DNA of 64,000 nt from assembly GCA_029961685.1 (NCBI GenBank), contig JARWKL010000001.1, forward strand, positions 30,826,295-30,890,294. The letters are read 5' to 3'. Positions within the stretch are counted from its first letter, which is position 1; the number at the start of each line of letters is the position of its first letter. Below the pieces are notes generated by a model, which was given only the letters and a program-made list of their open reading frames with translations, ran no database searches and was not told the DNA's origin. Positions 24,701 through 36,507 of this stretch are shown here, piece by piece. Source of the DNA: Aristolochia californica (lineage: Eukaryota > Streptophyta > Magnoliopsida > Piperales > Aristolochiaceae). Both the position numbers and the translations under genes were made by a program.

Positions 24701-26410
24701 CAATAATCTATGATCGTATGGTCAGCTTTTTGTAAATGGGAAAAATAATGGCCTGTTTGACTCGGGTAAATATCCCATCGTACGTTCACCTGAGAATTTA
24801 ATGTTACTCTTTAAAAGTTTTTGATCGATAGGTCATTTGCATCTTTAACATGTTTCAAGCTTGTATATCCATTTTGTAAAACATGTGTAGAAAAATCTCT
24901 ATCTTATCAATTTTCGAGCTATTAGGGTTGAACTAGTGGAATTTCTCAAACTTGGATAACAAAACTTTTGTGTTCATTTGTGGTGTGTGAATAAATTTTC
25001 TTTACTTACATTTTTATTACTTTAAATTCTTTCCGTACATAAACTCTAAAATTTTCAGTTTGTTGTGATCTATTTGCCTCTGATCTCTTTTTTTAAGTTT
25101 ACAAGATCAAGGGAAAGTGAAAACTCATGTTTTGATTTTAGAAAACAATTAGACATTTAAAATAGAAATGCACAATGCACAAATGTAGAGAGATGTAATT
25201 CCAAAAAGTGTTTGTAATTTTTAGGGATTGGAAAATCTATTTAGTTTTTATATATGAGGTATTGCAATCTTTGAGAAAAGGGGGAGGCAGGGGATTTTTA
25301 ACTGAGTGTTGACTGCGATCCATAAGTCATTCCATACAAAAATATAGCCTGTTACGGATGATAAATCACTTCACAATCATCAATGATCTTAAGGTCAACT
25401 TTTTGTAAATGGGCAAAATAATGGCTTGTTTGACTCAGGTTAATATCCCACCACACGTTCACTAGAGAATTTAATGTTATTCTCTTTAAAAGGTTTGAAT
25501 CCATAGGCCATTTGCATCAATAACATGTTTCAAGTATGCATATCTTTTGTTAAAAACATGTGTAGAAAAATCTCTTTCTTATAAAATTCTGAGCTATTAG
25601 GGTTGAACTAGGGGAATTACTCAAACTTGGATAATAAAACTTTTGTGTTCATTTGTGTTGTGTGAAGAAAGTTTTTTTTTCTTACATTTGTTCATTGCTT
25701 TAAGTTCTTTCCAAACATAAACCCTAAATTTTCATTTTTTTGTGATCTATTTGCCTTTTATCTCTTTTTTTGTTTACGAGATGAAGGGAAAGTGAGAACT
25801 TAAGTTTTGGTTTAAGAAAAAAGTGTACATCTAAAATGGGAATGCACAATGAACAGATGTAGAGAGAGATAATTCAAAAAAGTGTTTGTAATTTTTAGGG
25901 ATTATAAACTCTTTTTAGTTTTTAAATATCCGGTTCTGAAATCGTCAGGAAAAGGGGGAGGTGGGGGATTTTTAACTGAGTGTTGACTCCCATTTCCTAA
26001 GTCATTCCTTACAAAAATATAGCCCATTATGGATGATAATCACTTTACAATCATCTACGATCATTAAGTCATCTTTTTGTAATTGGGCAAAATAATGGCT
26101 TGTTTGACTCGGGTAAATATCCCACCGCACGTTCGCTTGAGAATTTAATGTTATTCTCTTTAAAAGGTTTGGATCAAGGGGTCATTTACATCTTTAACAT
26201 GTTTCAAGAATGCATATCAGTTTTTTAAAACATGTATAGAAAAATCACTTTCTTATAAAACTCCGAGCTATTAGGGTTGAACTAGTGGAATTTCCCAATC
26301 TTGGATAACAAAACTTTTGTGTTCATTTGTGGTGTGTGAATAAATTTTCTTTACTTACATTTGTTTATTTCTTTAAATTCTTTCCATACATAAACTCTAA
26401 AATTATAAGT
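21709..26410. repeat. HOR unit 3, expanded (A-B-C-B-C-D-E, 4702 bp)
   Basis: This is the only seven-monomer unit. Landmark boxes are at about 22241, 22909, 23582, 24250, 24923, 25598 and 26272. B and C occur twice, with spacings of 668, 673, 668 and 673. Its D and second C are closest to those of unit 4, while its first C matches that of unit 5. Confidence 0.92.
22371..25052. repeat. Tandem duplication of a B-C monomer pair (2 x 1341 bp)
   Basis: Copy 1 (22371-23711) and copy 2 (23712-25052) have an exact offset of 1341 bp. At the junction the end of type C (AAACTCTAAAATTTTC) passes into TTTTTGTTGTGATC of type B instead of AGTTTGTTGTGATC of type D. By eye the first 850 bp or so of the two copies are identical or nearly so. 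In the C monomers they differ at more than ten places, for example GTAATTGTTGGG versus GTAATTGTCGGG, and TTTAAGTTGTTTC versus TTTAACATGTTTC. Confidence 0.9.
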
Positions 26411-29400
26411 TTGTTGTGATCTATTTGCCATTTATCTCTGTTTTTCATTTACGAGATGGAAAGCGAAAACTCAAGTTTGTGTTTAAGAATAAAAGTATAC
26501 CTCTAAAACAGAAATGCACAATGAAAAAATGTGGAGAGAGATAGTTCAAAATTTTTTTAGTAATTTTTAGGGATTGTAAACTCTTTGTAGTTTTTATATA
26601 TCAGGTTCTGCAATCTTCGGGAAAAGGGGGAGGCGAGGGATTTTTAACTAAGTGTTGACTCCCAATCCATAAGTCATTCCTTAAACAAATATATCCTTTT
26701 ATGTATGATAAATCACTTTACAATCATCTATGATCGTTAGGTCAGCTTTTTGTAAATGGGCAAAATAATGGCTAGTTCGACTCGGGTAAATATCCCACAG
26801 CACGTTCACTTGAGAATTTAATGTTAATTCTCATTAAAATGTTTGGATCCATAGGTCATTTGCATCTTTAACATGTTGCAAGAATGCATATCCATTTTTT
26901 AACACGTGTAGAAAAATCTCTTTCTTATAAAATTCCGAGCTATTATGGTTGAACTAGTGGAATTTCCCAAACTTGGATAACAAAGGTATTCTGTTCATTT
27001 GTGGAGTGTGAATAAATTTTCGTTATTTATATTAGTTTATTTCTTTAAATTCTTTCCATACATAAACTCTAAAATTTTCTTTTTGTTGTGATCTATTTTC
27101 CTTTTTTTCTCTTTTTTTTTCGAGATGAAAGGAAAGTCAAAACTCAAGTTTTGATTTAATAAAAAAGCATACATCTAAAATGGAAATGCACAATGTACAA
27201 ATATAGAGAGAGATAATTCCAAAAAGTGTTTGTGATTTTGAGGGATTGTAAACTTATTTTAGTTTTGATATATCAGGTTTTACAATCGTCGGGAAAAGGA
27301 GGAGGTGGGGGATTTTTTAACTAAGTGTTGACTCCCAATCAAGAAGTCATTCCTTACAAAAATATAGCCTGTTACGCATAATAAATCACTTTACAATCAT
27401 CTATGATCCTTAGTTCAGCTTTTTGTACATGCAAAAATGGCTTTTTGAGTCGGGTAAATATCTCACCGCACCTTCATTGGAGAATTTAATGTTATTATTT
27501 TTAAAAGGTTTGGATCCATATGTCATTTGAATATTTAACATGTTTCAAGCATGCATATCCTTTTTTAAAACATATGTTGAAAAATCTTTTTCTTAAGAAA
27601 TTCCGAGATATTAGGGTTGGATTAGTGGAATTTCCCAAAGTTGGATAACAAAACTTTTGTGTTCGTTTGAGGTGTGTGCATAAATTTTCTTTACTTACAT
27701 TTGTTTATTGCTTTAAGTTCTTTCCATACATAGACTAAAATTTTTTCATTTTGTTGTGATATATTTTCCTTATATCTCTTTTTTTGTTTACGAGATCAAG
27801 GAAAAGTGAAAACTCAAGTTTTGACTTAAGAAAAAAGTATACAACTAAAATGGAAATACACAATGCACGGATGTAGAGAGAGATTATTCCAAAAAGTACC
27901 TATAATTTTTAAGGATTGTAAAGTCTTTTTAGTTTTTATATATCAGGTTCTGTAATTGTCGGGAAAATGGGGAGGCAGGGGATTTTTAACTGAGTGTTGA
28001 CTCCCAATCCATAAATCATTCCTTAAAAAAATATAGCCCATTATGCATGATCAATCACTTGACAATAATCTATGATCGTATGGTCAGCTTTTTGTAAATG
28101 GGAAAAATAATGGCCTGTTTGACTCGGGTAAATATCCCATCGTACGTTCACCTGAGAATTTAATGTTACTCTTTAAAAGTTTTTGATCGATAGGTCATTT
28201 GCATCTTTAACATGTTTCAAGCTTGTATATCCATTTTGTAAAACATGTGTAGAAAAATCTCTATCTTATCAATTTTCGAGCTATTAGGGTTGAACTAGTG
28301 GAATTTCTCAAACTTGGATAACAAAACTTTTGTGTTCATTTGTGGTGTGTGAATAAATTTTCTTTACTTACATTTTTTTATTACTTTAAATTCTTTCCGT
28401 ACATAAACTCTAAAATTTTCAGTTTGTTGTGATCTATTTGCCTTTGATCTCTTTTTTTAAGTTTACAAGATCAAGGGAAAGTGAAAACTCATGTTTTGAT
28501 TTTAGAAAAAAATTAGACATTTAAAATAGAAATGCACAATGCACAAATGTAGAGAGATGTAATTCCAAAAAGTGTTTGTAATTTTTAGGGATTGGAAAAT
28601 CTATTTAGTTTTTATATATGAGGTATTGCAATCTTTGAGAAAAGGGGGAGGCAGGGGATTTTTAACTGAGTGTTGACTGCGATCCATAAGTCATTCCATA
28701 CAAAAATATAGCCTGTTACGGATGATAAATCACTTCACAATCATCAATGATCTTAAGGTCAACTTTTTGTAAATGGGCAAAATAATGGCTTGTTTGACTC
28801 AGGTTAATATCCCACCACACGTTCACTAGAGAATTTAATGTTATTCTCTTTAAAAGGTTTGAATCCATAGGCCATTTGCATCAATAACATGTTTCAAGCA
28901 TGCATATCTTTTGTTAAAAACATGTGTAGAAAAATCTCTTTCTTATAAAATTCTGAGCTATTAGGGTTGAACTAGGGGAATTACTCAAACTTGGATAATA
29001 AAACTTTTGTGTTCATTTGTGTTGTGTGAAGAAAGTTTTTTTTTTCTTACATTTGTTCATTGCTTTAAGTTCTTTCCAAACATAAACCCTAAATTTTCAT
29101 TTTTTTGTGATCTATTTGCCTTTTATCTCTTTTTTTGTTTACGAGATGAAGGGAAAGTGAGAACTTAAGTTTTGGTTTAAGAAAAAAGTGTACATCTAAA
29201 ATGGGAATGCACAATGAACAGATGTAGAGAGAGATAATTCAAAAAAGTGTTTGTAATTTTTAGGGATTATAAACTCTTTTTAGTTTTTAAATATCCGGTT
29301 CTGAAATCGTCAGGAAAAGGGGGAGGTGGGGGATTTTTAACTGAGTGTTGACTCCCATTTCCTAAGTCATTCCTTACAAAAATATAGCCCATTATGGATG

Positions 29401-29773
29401 ATAATCACTTTACAATCATCTACGATCATTAAGTCATCTTTTTGTAAATGGGCAAAATAATGGCTTGTTTGACTCGGGTAAATATCCCACCGCACGTTCG
29501 CTTGAGAATTTAATGTTATTCTCTTTAAAAGGTTTGGATCAAGGGGTCATTTACATCTTTAACATGTTTCAAGAATGCATATCAGTTTTAAAACATGTAT
29601 AGAAAAATCACTTTCTTATAAAACTCCGAGCTATTAGGGTTGAACTAGTGGAATTTCCCAATCTTGGATAACAAAACTTTTGTGTTCATTTGTGGTGTGT
29701 GAATAAATTTTCTTTACTTACATTTGTTTATTTCTTTAAATTCTTTCCATACATAAACTCTAAAATTATAAGT
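26411..29773. repeat. HOR unit 4 (A-B-C-D-E, 3363 bp)
   Basis: Landmark boxes are at about 26944, 27612, 28285, 28962 and 29635. It is nearly the same as the 3' part of unit 3. Both have TTTTGATTTTAGAAAA and CTCAGGTTAATATCCC in D, and CATTCCTTAAAAAAATATAG with GACAATAATC in C. Units 3 and 4 are the youngest whole-unit pair in most segments. Confidence 0.9.
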
Positions 29774-32700
29774 TTGTTGTGATCTATTTGCCATTTATCT
29801 CTTTTTTTCATTTACGAGATGGAAAGTGAAAACTCAAGTTTGTGTTTAAGAATAAAAGTATACCTCTAAAACAGAAATGCACAATGCAAAAATGTGGAGA
29901 GAGATAGTTCAAATTTTTTTTTGTAATTTTTAGGGATTGTAAACTCTTTGTAGTTTTTATATATCAGGTTCTGCAATCTTCGGGAAAAGGGGGAGGCGAG
30001 GGATTTTTAACTAAGTGTTGACTCCCAATCCATAAGTCATTCCTTAAACAAATATATCCTTTTACGTATGATAAATCACTTTACAATCATCTATGATCGT
30101 TAGGTCAGCTTTTTGTAAATGGGCAAAATAATGGCTAGTTCGACTCGGGTAAATATCCCACAGCACGTTCACTTGAGAATTTAATGTTATTCTCATTAAA
30201 AGGTTTGGATCCATAGGTCATTTGCATCTTTAACATGTTGCAAGAATGCATATCCATTTTTTAATACATGTGTAGAAAAATCTCTTGCTTATAAAATTCC
30301 GAGCTATTAGGGTTGAACTAGTGGAATTTCCCAAACTTGGATAACAAAGGTATTCTGTTCATTTGTGGAGTGTGAATAAATTTTCATTATTTATGTTAGT
30401 TTATTTCTTTAAATTCTTTCCATACATAAACTCTAAAATTTTCTTTTTGCTGTGATCTATTTTGCTTTTTTCTCTTTTTTTTTCGAGATGAAAGGAAAGT
30501 GAAAACTGAAGTTTTGATTTAATAAAAAAGTATACATCTACAATGGAAATGCACAATGCACAAATATATAGAGAGATAATTCCAAAAATTGTTTGTAATT
30601 TTGAGGGATTGTAAACTTATTTTAGTTTTGATATATCAGGTTTTGCAATCGTCGGGAAAAGGAGGACGCGGGGGATTTTTTAACTAAGTGTTGACTCCCA
30701 ATCAAGAAGTCATTCCTTACAAAAATATAGCCTGTTACGCATAATAAATCACTTTCCAATCATCTATGATCCTTAGTTCAGCTTTTTGTACGTGCAAAAT
30801 AATGGCTTTTTGAGTCGGGTAAATATCTCACCGCACCTTCATTGGAGAATTTAATGTTATTATTTTTAAAAGGTTTGGATCCATATGTCATTTGAATATT
30901 TAACATGTTTCAAGCATGCATATCCTTTTTTTAAAACATATCTTGGAAAATCTTTTTCTGAAGAAATTCCGAGATATTAGGGTTGGACTAGTGGAATTTC
31001 CCAAAGTTGGATAACAAAACTTTTGTGTTCGTTTGAGGTGTGTGCATAAATTTTCTTTACCTACATTTGTTTATTGCTTTAAGTTCTTTCCATACATAGA
31101 CTAAAAATTTTTCATTTTGTTGTGATATATTTTCCTTATATCTCTTTTTTTGTTAACGAGATCAAGGAAAAGTGAAAACTCAAGTTTTGACATAAGAAAA
31201 AAGTATACAACTAAAATGGAAATACACAATGCACGGATGTAGAGAGAGATTATTCCAAAAAGTACCTATAATTTTTAAGGATTGTAAAGTCTTTTTAGTT
31301 TTTATAGATCAGGTTCTGTAATTGTTGGGAAAATGGGGAGGCAGGGGATTTTTAACTGAGTGTTGACTCCCAATCCATAAATCATTCCTTACAAAAATAT
31401 AGCCCATTACGCATGATCAATCACTTGACAATCATCTATGATCGTATGGTCAGCTTTTTGTAAATGGCAAAAATAATGGCCTGTTTGACTCGGGTAAATA
31501 TCCCATCGTACGTTCACCTGAGAATTTAATGTTACTCTTTAAAAGTTTTTGATCGATAGGTCACTTGCATCTTTAAGTTGTTTCAAGCTTGGATATCCAT
31601 TTTGTAAAACATTTGTAGAAAAATCTCTATCTTATCAATTTTCGAGCTATTAGGGTTGAACTAGTGGAATTTCTCAAACTTGGATAACAAAACTTTTGTG
31701 TTCATTTGTGGTGTGTGAATAAATTTTCTTTACTTACATTTTTTTATTACTTTAAATTCTTTCCATAAATAAACTCTAAAATTTTCAGTTTGTTGTAATC
31801 TATTTGCCTCTGATCTCTTTTTTTAAGTTTACAAGATCAAGGGAAAGTGAAAACTCATGTTTTGATTTAAGAACAAAATTAGACATTTAAAATAGAAATG
31901 CAAAATGCACAAATGTAGAGAGATGTAATTCCAAAAAGTGTTTGTAATTTTCAGGGATTGGAAAGTCTATTTAGTTTTTATATATGAGGTATTGCAATCT
32001 TTGAGAAAAGGGGGAGGCAGGGGGTTTTTAACTGAGTGTTTACTGCGATCCATAAGTCATTCCATACAAAAATATAGCCTGTTACGGATGATATATCACT
32101 TCACAATCATCAATGATCGTAAGGTCAACTTTTTGTAAATGGGCAAAATACTGGCTTGTTTGACTCGGGTAAATATCCCACCACAGGTTCACTAGAGAAT
32201 TTAATGTTATTCTCTTTAAAAGGTTTGAATCCATAGGCCATTTGCATCTATAACATGTTTCAAGCATGCATATCTTTTTTTAAAAACATGAGTAGAAAAA
32301 TCTCTTTTTTATAAAATTCTGAGCTATTAGGGTTGAACTAGGAGAATTACTCAAACTTGGATAATAAAACTTTTGTGTTCATTTGTGTTGTGGGAAGAAA
32401 GTTTTTTTTTCTTACATTTGTTCATTGCTTTAAATTCTTTCCAAACATAAACCCTAAATTTTGATTTTTTTGTGATCTATTTGCCTTTTATCTCTTTTTT
32501 TGTTTACGAGATGAAGGGAAAGTGAAAACATAATATTTTGTTTGAGACAAAAGTATACATCTAAAATGGGAATGATTAATAAACAGATGTATAGAGAGAT
32601 AATTCAAAAAAGTGTTTGTAATTTTTAGGGATTATAAACTCTTTATAGTTTTTAAATATCCGGTTATGAAATCGTCAGGAAAAGGGGGAGGTGGGGGATT

Positions 32701-33141
32701 TTTAACTGAGTGTTGACTCCCATTTCCTAAGTCATTCCTTACAAAAATATAGCCCATTATGGATGAAAAATCACTTTACAATCATCTATGATCATTAAGT
32801 CATCTTTTTGTAAATGGGCAAAATAATGGCTTGTTTGACTCGGGTAAATATTCCACCGCACGTTCGCTTGAGAATTTAATGTTATTCTCTTTAAAAGGTT
32901 TGGATCAAGGGGTCATTTACATCTTTAACATGTTTCAAGAATGCATATCAATTTTTTAAAACATGTGTAGAAAAATCACTTTCTTATAAAACTCCGAGCT
33001 ATTAGGGTTGAACTAGTGGAATTTCCCAATCTTGGATAACAAAACTTTTGTGTTCATTTTTGGTGTGTGAATAAATTTTATTTACTTACATTTGTTTATT
33101 GCTTTAAATTCTTTCCACACATAAACTCTAAAATTTTCAGT
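29774..33141. repeat. HOR unit 5 (A-B-C-D-E, 3368 bp)
   Basis: Landmark boxes are at about 30308, 30978, 31651, 32328 and 33003. This unit is a mosaic. A carries AAGAATAAAAG like units 3 and 4. B carries GGAGGACGCGG like units 1 and 6. C matches the first C of unit 3. D carries CATCTATAAC and a GGGGGTTTTTAAC form like unit 2. E has several private changes near 32525-32585. Confidence 0.9.
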
Positions 33142-36100
33142 TTGTTGTGATCTATTTGCCATTTATCTCTTTTTTTCATTTACGAGATTGAAAGTGAAAA
33201 CTCAAGTTAGTGTTTAAGAAAAAAAGTATACCTCTAAAACGGAAATGCACAATGCAAAAATGTGGAGAGAGATAGTTCAAAATTTTTTTTGTAATTTTTA
33301 GGGATTGTAAACTCTTTGGAGTTTTTATATATCAGGTTCTGCAATCTTCGGGAAAAGGGGGAGGCGAGGGATTTTTAACTAAGTGTTGACTCCCAATCCA
33401 TAAGTCATTCCTTAAACAAATATATCCTTTTACGTATGATAAATCACTTTACAATCATCTATGATCGTTAGGTCAGCTTTTTGTAAATGGGCAAAATAGT
33501 GGCTTGTTCGACTCGGGTAAATATCCCACAGCACGTTCACTTGAGAATTTAATGTTATTCTCATTAAAAGGTTTGGATCCATAGGTCATTTGCATCTTTA
33601 ACATGTTGCAAGAATGCATATCTATTTTTTAACACGTGTAGAAAAATCTCTTTCTTATAAAATTCCGAGCTATTAGGGTTGAACTAGAGGAATTTCCCAA
33701 ACTTGGATAACAAAGGTATTCTGTTCATTTGTGGAGTGTGAATAAATTTTCATTATTTATATTAGTTTATTTCTTTAAATTCTTTCCATACATAAACTCT
33801 AAAATTTTCTTTTTGTTGTGATCTATTTTCCTTTTTTTCTCTTTTTTTTTTCGAGATGAAAGGAAAGTGAAAACTCAAGTTTTGATTTAAGAAAAAAGTA
33901 TACATCTAAAATGTAAATCACAATGCACAAATATATAGAGAGATAATTCCAAAAAGTGTTTGTAATTTTGAGGGATTGTAAACTTATTTTAGTTTTGATA
34001 TATCAGGTTTTGCAATCGTCGGGAAAAGGAGGACGCGGGGGATTTTTTAACTAAGTGTTGACTCCCAATCAAGAAGTCATTCCTTACAAAAATATAGCCT
34101 GTTACACATCATAAATCACTTTACAATCATCTATGATCCTTAGTTCAGCTTTTTGTACATGCAAAATAATGGCTTTTTGATTCGGGTAAATATCTCACCG
34201 CACCTTCATTGGAGAATTTAATGTTATTATTTTTAAAAGGTTTGGATCCATATGTCATTTGAATATTTAACATGTTTCAAGCATGCATATCCTTTTTTTA
34301 AAACATATGTTGAAAAATCTTTTTCTTAAGAAATTCCGAGATATTAGGGTTGGACTAGTGGAATTTCCCAAAGTTGGATGACAAAACTTTTGTATTCGTT
34401 TGAGGTGTGTGCATAAATTTTCTTTACTTACATTTGTTTATTGCTTTAAGTTCTTTCCATACATGGACTAAAAATTTTTCATTTTGTTGTGATATATTTT
34501 CCTTCTATCTCTTTTTTTGTTTACGAGATCAAGGAAAAGTGAAAACTCAAGTTTTGACTTAAGAAAAAAGTATACAACTAAAATGGAAATACACAATGCA
34601 CGGATGTAGAGAGAGATTATTCCAAAAAGTACCTATAATTTTTAAGGATTGTAAAGTCTTTTTAGTTTTTATATATCAGGTTCTGTAATTGTCGGGAAAA
34701 TGGGGAGGCAGGGGATTTTTAACTGAGTGTTGACTCCCAATCCATAAATCATTCCTTAAAAAAATATAGCCCATTACCCATGATCAATCACTTGACAATA
34801 ATCTATGATCGTATGGTCAGCTTTTTGTAAATGGGAAAAATAATGGCCTGTTTGACTCGGGTAAATATCCCATCGTACGTTCACCTGAGAATTTAATGTT
34901 ACTCTTTAAAAGTTTTTGATCGATAGGTCATTTGCATCTTTAACATGTTTCAAGCTAGTATATCCATTTTGTAAAACATGTGTAGAAAAATCTCTATCTT
35001 ATCAATTTTTGAGCTATTAGGGTTGAACTAGTGGAATTTCTCAAACTTGGATAATAAAACTTTTGTGTTCATTTGTGGTGTGTGAATAAATTTTCTTTAC
35101 TTACATTTTTTTCTTACTTTAAATTCTTTCCATACATAAACTCTAAAATTTTCAGTTTGTTGTGATCTATTTGCCTCTGATCTCTTTTTTTAAGTTTACA
35201 AGATCAAGGGAAAGTGAAAACTCATGTTTTGATTTAAGAAAAAAATTAGACATTTAAAATAGAAATGCACAATGCACAAATGTAGAGAGATGTAATTCCA
35301 AAAAGTGTTTGTAATTTTTAGGGATTGGAAACTCTATTTAGTTTTTATATATGAGGTATTGCAATCTTTGAGAAAAGGGGGAGGCAGGGGATTTTTAACT
35401 GAGTGTTGACTGCGATCCATAAGTCATTCCTTACAAAAATATAGCCTGTTACGGATGATAAATCACTTCACAATCATCAATGATCTTAAGGTCAACTTTT
35501 TGTAAATGGACAAAATAATGGCTTGTTTGACTTAGGTAAATATCCCACCACACGTTCACTAGAGAATTTAATGTTATTGTCTTTAAAAGGTTTGAATCCA
35601 TAGGCCATTTGCATCAATAACATGTTTCAAGCATGCATATCTTTTTTTAAAAACATGTGTAGAAAAATCTCTTCCTTATAAAATTCTGAGCTATTAGGGT
35701 TGAACTAAGGGAATTACTCAAACTTGGATAATAAAACTTTTGTGTTCATTTGTGTTGTATGAAGAAAGTTTTTTTTTCTTACATTTGTTCATTGCTTTAA
35801 ATTCTTTCCAAACATAAACCCTAAATTTTCATTTTTTTGTGATCTATTTGCCTTTTATCCCTTTTTTTGTTTACGAGATGTAGGGAAAGTGAGAACTTAA
35901 GTTTTGGTTTAAGAAAAAAGTGTACATCTAAAATGGGAATGCACAATGAACAGATGTAGAGAGAGATAATTCAAAAAAGTGTTTGTAATTTTTAGGGATT
36001 ATAAACTCCTTTTAGTTTTTAAATATCCGGTTTTGAAATCATCAGGAAAAGGGGGAGGTGGGGGATTTTTAATTGAGTGTTGACTCCCATTTCCTAAGTC

Positions 36101-36507
36101 ATTCCTTACAAAATATAGCCCATTATGGATGATAAATCACTTTACAATCATCTATGATCATTAAGTCATCTTTTTGTAAATGGGCAAAATAATGGCTTGT
36201 TTGACTCGGGTAAATATCCCACCGCACGTTTGCTTGAGAATTTAATGTTATTCTCTTTAAAAGGTTTGGATCAAGGGGTCATTTACATCTTTAACATGTT
36301 TCAAGAATGCATATCAATTTTTTAAAACAAGTGTAGAAAAATCACTTTCTTATAAAACTCCGAGCTATTAGGGTTGAACTAGTGGAATTTCCCATACTTG
36401 GATAACAAAAATTTTGTGTTCATTTGTGGTGTGTTAATATCTTTTCTTTACTTACATTTTTTGATTTCTTTAAATTCTCTCCATACATAAACTCTAAAAT
36501 TTTATTT
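33142..36507. repeat. HOR unit 6 (A-B-C-D-E, 3366 bp), right edge of the HOR block
   Basis: Landmark boxes are at about 33674, 34345, 35018, 35695 and 36369. D carries CATCAATAAC and GGATTGGAAACTC like unit 1. After type E the next monomer (GTCTTTTATCTC, GTTTTCGAGATGAAGGG) is not type A, so the HOR ends here. The right end is placed at the monomer boundary near 36507, with an error of tens of bases. Confidence 0.87.

Larger units (their letters stand above)
14981..36507. repeat. Higher-order repeat block: 5-monomer unit (A-B-C-D-E), six units, 32 monomers
   Basis: Five distinct monomer types recur in fixed order with a unit of about 3.36 kb. Type A has GCCATTTATCTC and GGAGAGAGATAGTTC. Type B has TTCGAGATGAAAGGAAAG and CACCTTCATTGGAG. 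Type C has GAGATCAAGGAAAAGTG and GTACGTTCACCTGAG. Type D has CTCTGATCTC (or CTTTGATCTC) and CAATCTTTGAGAAAAGG. Type E has GGTTCTGAAATCGTCAGG (or close variants) and CCCATTTCCTAAGTC. Unit starts, taken at TTGTTGTGATC of type A, are 14981, 18350, 21709, 26411, 29774 and 33142. Copies of one type in different units are far more alike by eye than neighbouring types are. This is the signature of recent homogenisation of a multi-monomer unit. Confidence 0.93.
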
